6,665 nucleotides of DNA from an uncultured Methylocystaceae bacterium (GTDB lineage: Bacteria; Pseudomonadota; Alphaproteobacteria; Rhizobiales; Beijerinckiaceae): positions 1 to 6,665 of the forward strand of contig CAMFKC010000127.1 in assembly GCA_945956975.1 (NCBI GenBank), in the 5' to 3' direction. This document shows positions 5,130 through 6,665 of this stretch, in pieces. A model generated the notes under the pieces. That model had not been told where the DNA came from and did no database searches. It saw nothing but the letters and a program-made list of their open reading frames with translations. The number at the start of each line of letters is the position of its first letter. The first letter of the stretch is position 1. A program made the position numbers and the translations under genes.

Positions 5130-6665
5130 GTGGGCGGCGATCCAACCGGCGAACCGAAAGAGCGCATCCCCCCGACCTTTTCGGAAGGTCCGGTCTATCC
5201 GCCGCCGCGCAACGCGCTGGCCGCGCCGGGCCGCAGCGCCTCCGCCGCTCCCGCCGTCGCGTTGCAGCCGGCGGCGCCGGCCCCGGCCCCCAATCAGGCG
5301 CAACGCCAGTCTTTGCCCGCCGCCACGCCCCTGCCTACGGCGGAGCCGGCGCGCGCCGTCTTCGTCTCCGACGCCGCAGGCGGACCCGAAATGCTCGGCC
5401 GCTCGGCGCCGCTTGCCCGCCTGTCGGAGCTTCTCGCCCACCGTGGCGCGCAGGGGCCGCTTTCGATCGCGCTGACGGGCGGCCCGGGCTCCGGCAAGAC
5501 GCATGCCCTGGCTGACGTTGTGGAAGGCGCCAGCCTCCTCTCAACCGCCGCGCTGGCTGCGCCGTCCGGTCCCTTCCTGCCCCGTATCGTGTCGCTCCGG
5601 CTCGAAGCCGCCGATCTCGGCGAAACGCCGGAGGCCGCCATTGCTGAGCGGCTTCACGCTCGTCTCTCGCGCGAATATCCGCATGTGGCCCAGCGCGCGG
5701 CGGAAGAGGCGGCCCACGCCGCAGCCGATCCGCGCCAGACCGCCCGCGCTCTGGCCGATCACGTCGACGAGGCGCGCCGCCGTGTTGCCGCCGAACGCGC
5801 CGCCCGCGACGAAGCCGCCACGCGTCGCGCGCGGCTGACGGAAACGGTGCTCTACGAGACGCCGGGTTCGCAGATCGACGCCTACGCGCGCGGCGCGCGC
5901 GGCAAGATCGAACCCGCCTTGCGGGCTTTCGGCTTCGCCGGCGCGGACCCGACGACGGACTACAAGGGCCTCGTGCAGACCATGGCCGAGACCGGCGGGA
6001 CAGGCGACAGGTTTCTCGCCTCGCTGCGATCTCTATGGGCCTATCAGGGGCAGAAGAAGCTGATCGTGCTCGCGATCGTCTTCTTCTTGTTTTCCTGGCT
6101 CTTCAATCTGATGGCGATCGACCGGTCGTGGCTGGAGCCCCTGCAGGCGGGCGGCGACAGCATGAAGGGCATGGCCGGCTGGGTCACCAGCCACATCGGC
6201 CTTCTGACCGGCGCCAGCAGCATCGCCAAGCTGTTCGGCTTCCTCTGTCTCGCGCTCCTCCTCTGGCGCGCGTGGCGTTTTGCGCAGCCGCTGTGGCGCG
6301 GCGCAAAGCTCCTCGACCTCGACATCGCAGCGCGGAAAACCGATCTCGACCACCAGATCGCCCATCACGCGCAGCGCGTGGACGCCCTCTCGCGCGAAGC
6401 CGACGCGCTCGCAGAACGCGCCGCCGACGCCGAGAAACGCGCCGGCGGCGCCGCGGCCACCCTGGTCGCGCCGGCGTTCATGCGCGCATCGCCAGGCCAC
6501 ATCGCCGAGGCGCGCGCCTATTTCGCCGCGCTGGATTCGATCGCTTTCGGCGACGGAGACGGGAAAGGCGTGGGAGCCGCGCCGTCGCGCTACGTCATCG
6601 CGGTGGATTCGCTGGACCGCCTGCCGCCGGCGCGCGCGCTGGCGCTGTTGCAGGCCGTCTCCTCC
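5130..6665 (+). CDS. KAP-family-like membrane-inserted P-loop NTPase, 3' end missing
   Basis: 512 codons without a stop to the window edge. Residues 1-75 are Pro/Ala-rich and probably disordered. Walker A is GGPGSGKT (117-124; Lys123). Residues 165-240 are helical and rich in Ala, Arg and Glu. Two hydrophobic helices follow, about 310-329 (LIVLAIVFFLFSWLFNLMAI) and 366-385. A heptad-like coiled coil spans about 394-438. Walker B is YVIAVDSLDRL at 488-498, with Asp492 and the Asp-Arg pair at 495-496. Transmembrane helices inserted between Walker A and a Walker B of the hhhhDxxDR type define KAP NTPases (relatives of Kidins220 and of the phage-exclusion protein PifA). Both ATPase motifs should face the cytoplasm with the helices forming a hairpin in the inner membrane. 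The role is unknown: defence, membrane-associated signalling and a housekeeping function are all possible. It is divergent from ettA with its own strong ribosome binding site. The C-terminal part, including the rest of the NTPase core, lies outside the window. Confidence 0.75.
   Translation, partial: MGGDPTGEPKERIPPTFSEGPVYPPPRNALAAPGRSASAAPAVALQPAAPAPAPNQAQRQSLPAATPLPTAEPARAVFVSDAAGGPEMLGRSAPLARLSELLAHRGAQGPLSIALTGGPGSGKTHALADVVEGASLLSTAALAAPSGPFLPRIVSLRLEAADLGETPEAAIAERLHARLSREYPHVAQRAAEEAAHAAADPRQTARALADHVDEARRRVAAERAARDEAATRRARLTETVLYETPGSQIDAYARGARGKIEPALRAFGFAGADPTTDYKGLVQTMAETGGTGDRFLASLRSLWAYQGQKKLIVLAIVFFLFSWLFNLMAIDRSWLEPLQAGGDSMKGMAGWVTSHIGLLTGASSIAKLFGFLCLALLLWRAWRFAQPLWRGAKLLDLDIAARKTDLDHQIAHHAQRVDALSREADALAERAADAEKRAGGAAATLVAPAFMRASPGHIAEARAYFAALDSIAFGDGDGKGVGAAPSRYVIAVDSLDRLPPARALALLQAVSS

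Noticed and set aside
3341..5515. A 724-codon plus-strand open frame opposite ettA and running into the KAP-like gene
   Set aside because: It is the antisense shadow of ettA and reads the KAP-like gene in the wrong frame. The protein has no recognisable domain, and both overlapped genes have intact motifs.
5300..6500. Minus-strand open frames opposite the KAP-like gene
   Set aside because: They are fragmentary Arg/Ala-rich shadows. The plus-strand frame is continuous over 512 codons with Walker A, membrane helices and Walker B.

Overview
The window is GC-rich chromosomal DNA, most like an alphaproteobacterium, plausibly of the order Hyphomicrobiales (Rhizobiales). The reasons are the EttA sequence, an ArsR-methyltransferase gene directly in front of metF, a small PsiF-repeat periplasmic protein, and the strong G/C bias at third codon positions. 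The genus cannot be fixed from the sequence alone.

Layout. At the left edge, on the minus strand, lie the first 25 codons of metF (methylenetetrahydrofolate reductase). One base upstream of them is a 340-residue fusion of an ArsR-type DNA-binding domain with an S-adenosylmethionine-dependent methyltransferase fold. This pair has its own promoter, whose -10 element lies inside a perfect 18-bp AT-rich palindrome. It looks like an autoregulated methionine/one-carbon operon. A strong rho-independent terminator (1171-1199) separates it from an upstream minus-strand pair: an exported 82-residue PsiF-like protein and a 326-residue zinc-independent quinone-oxidoreductase-like MDR enzyme.

Divergent from the oxidoreductase is a plus-strand VapBC toxin-antitoxin operon (2627-3306). 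Its operator-like inverted repeat overlaps the antitoxin start codon. The promoter geometry suggests a leaderless antitoxin mRNA, and the toxin begins at a TTG overlapping the antitoxin stop. Its codon use is visibly less GC-biased than the neighbours', which suggests acquisition. It meets ettA tail to tail with 4 bases between stop codons.

ettA (minus strand, 550 codons) encodes the ABC-F translational throttle protein. Divergent from it, after 166 bp, a strong Shine-Dalgarno and a GTG start open a plus-strand frame that stays open to the window edge (512 codons, 3' end missing). It is a P-loop NTPase with two transmembrane helices and a coiled coil between Walker A and Walker B, the architecture of the KAP family. 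This is the least ordinary gene here. No rRNA, tRNA, CRISPR array, insertion sequence or riboswitch was recognised, and there is no gene-free stretch over 300 bases.
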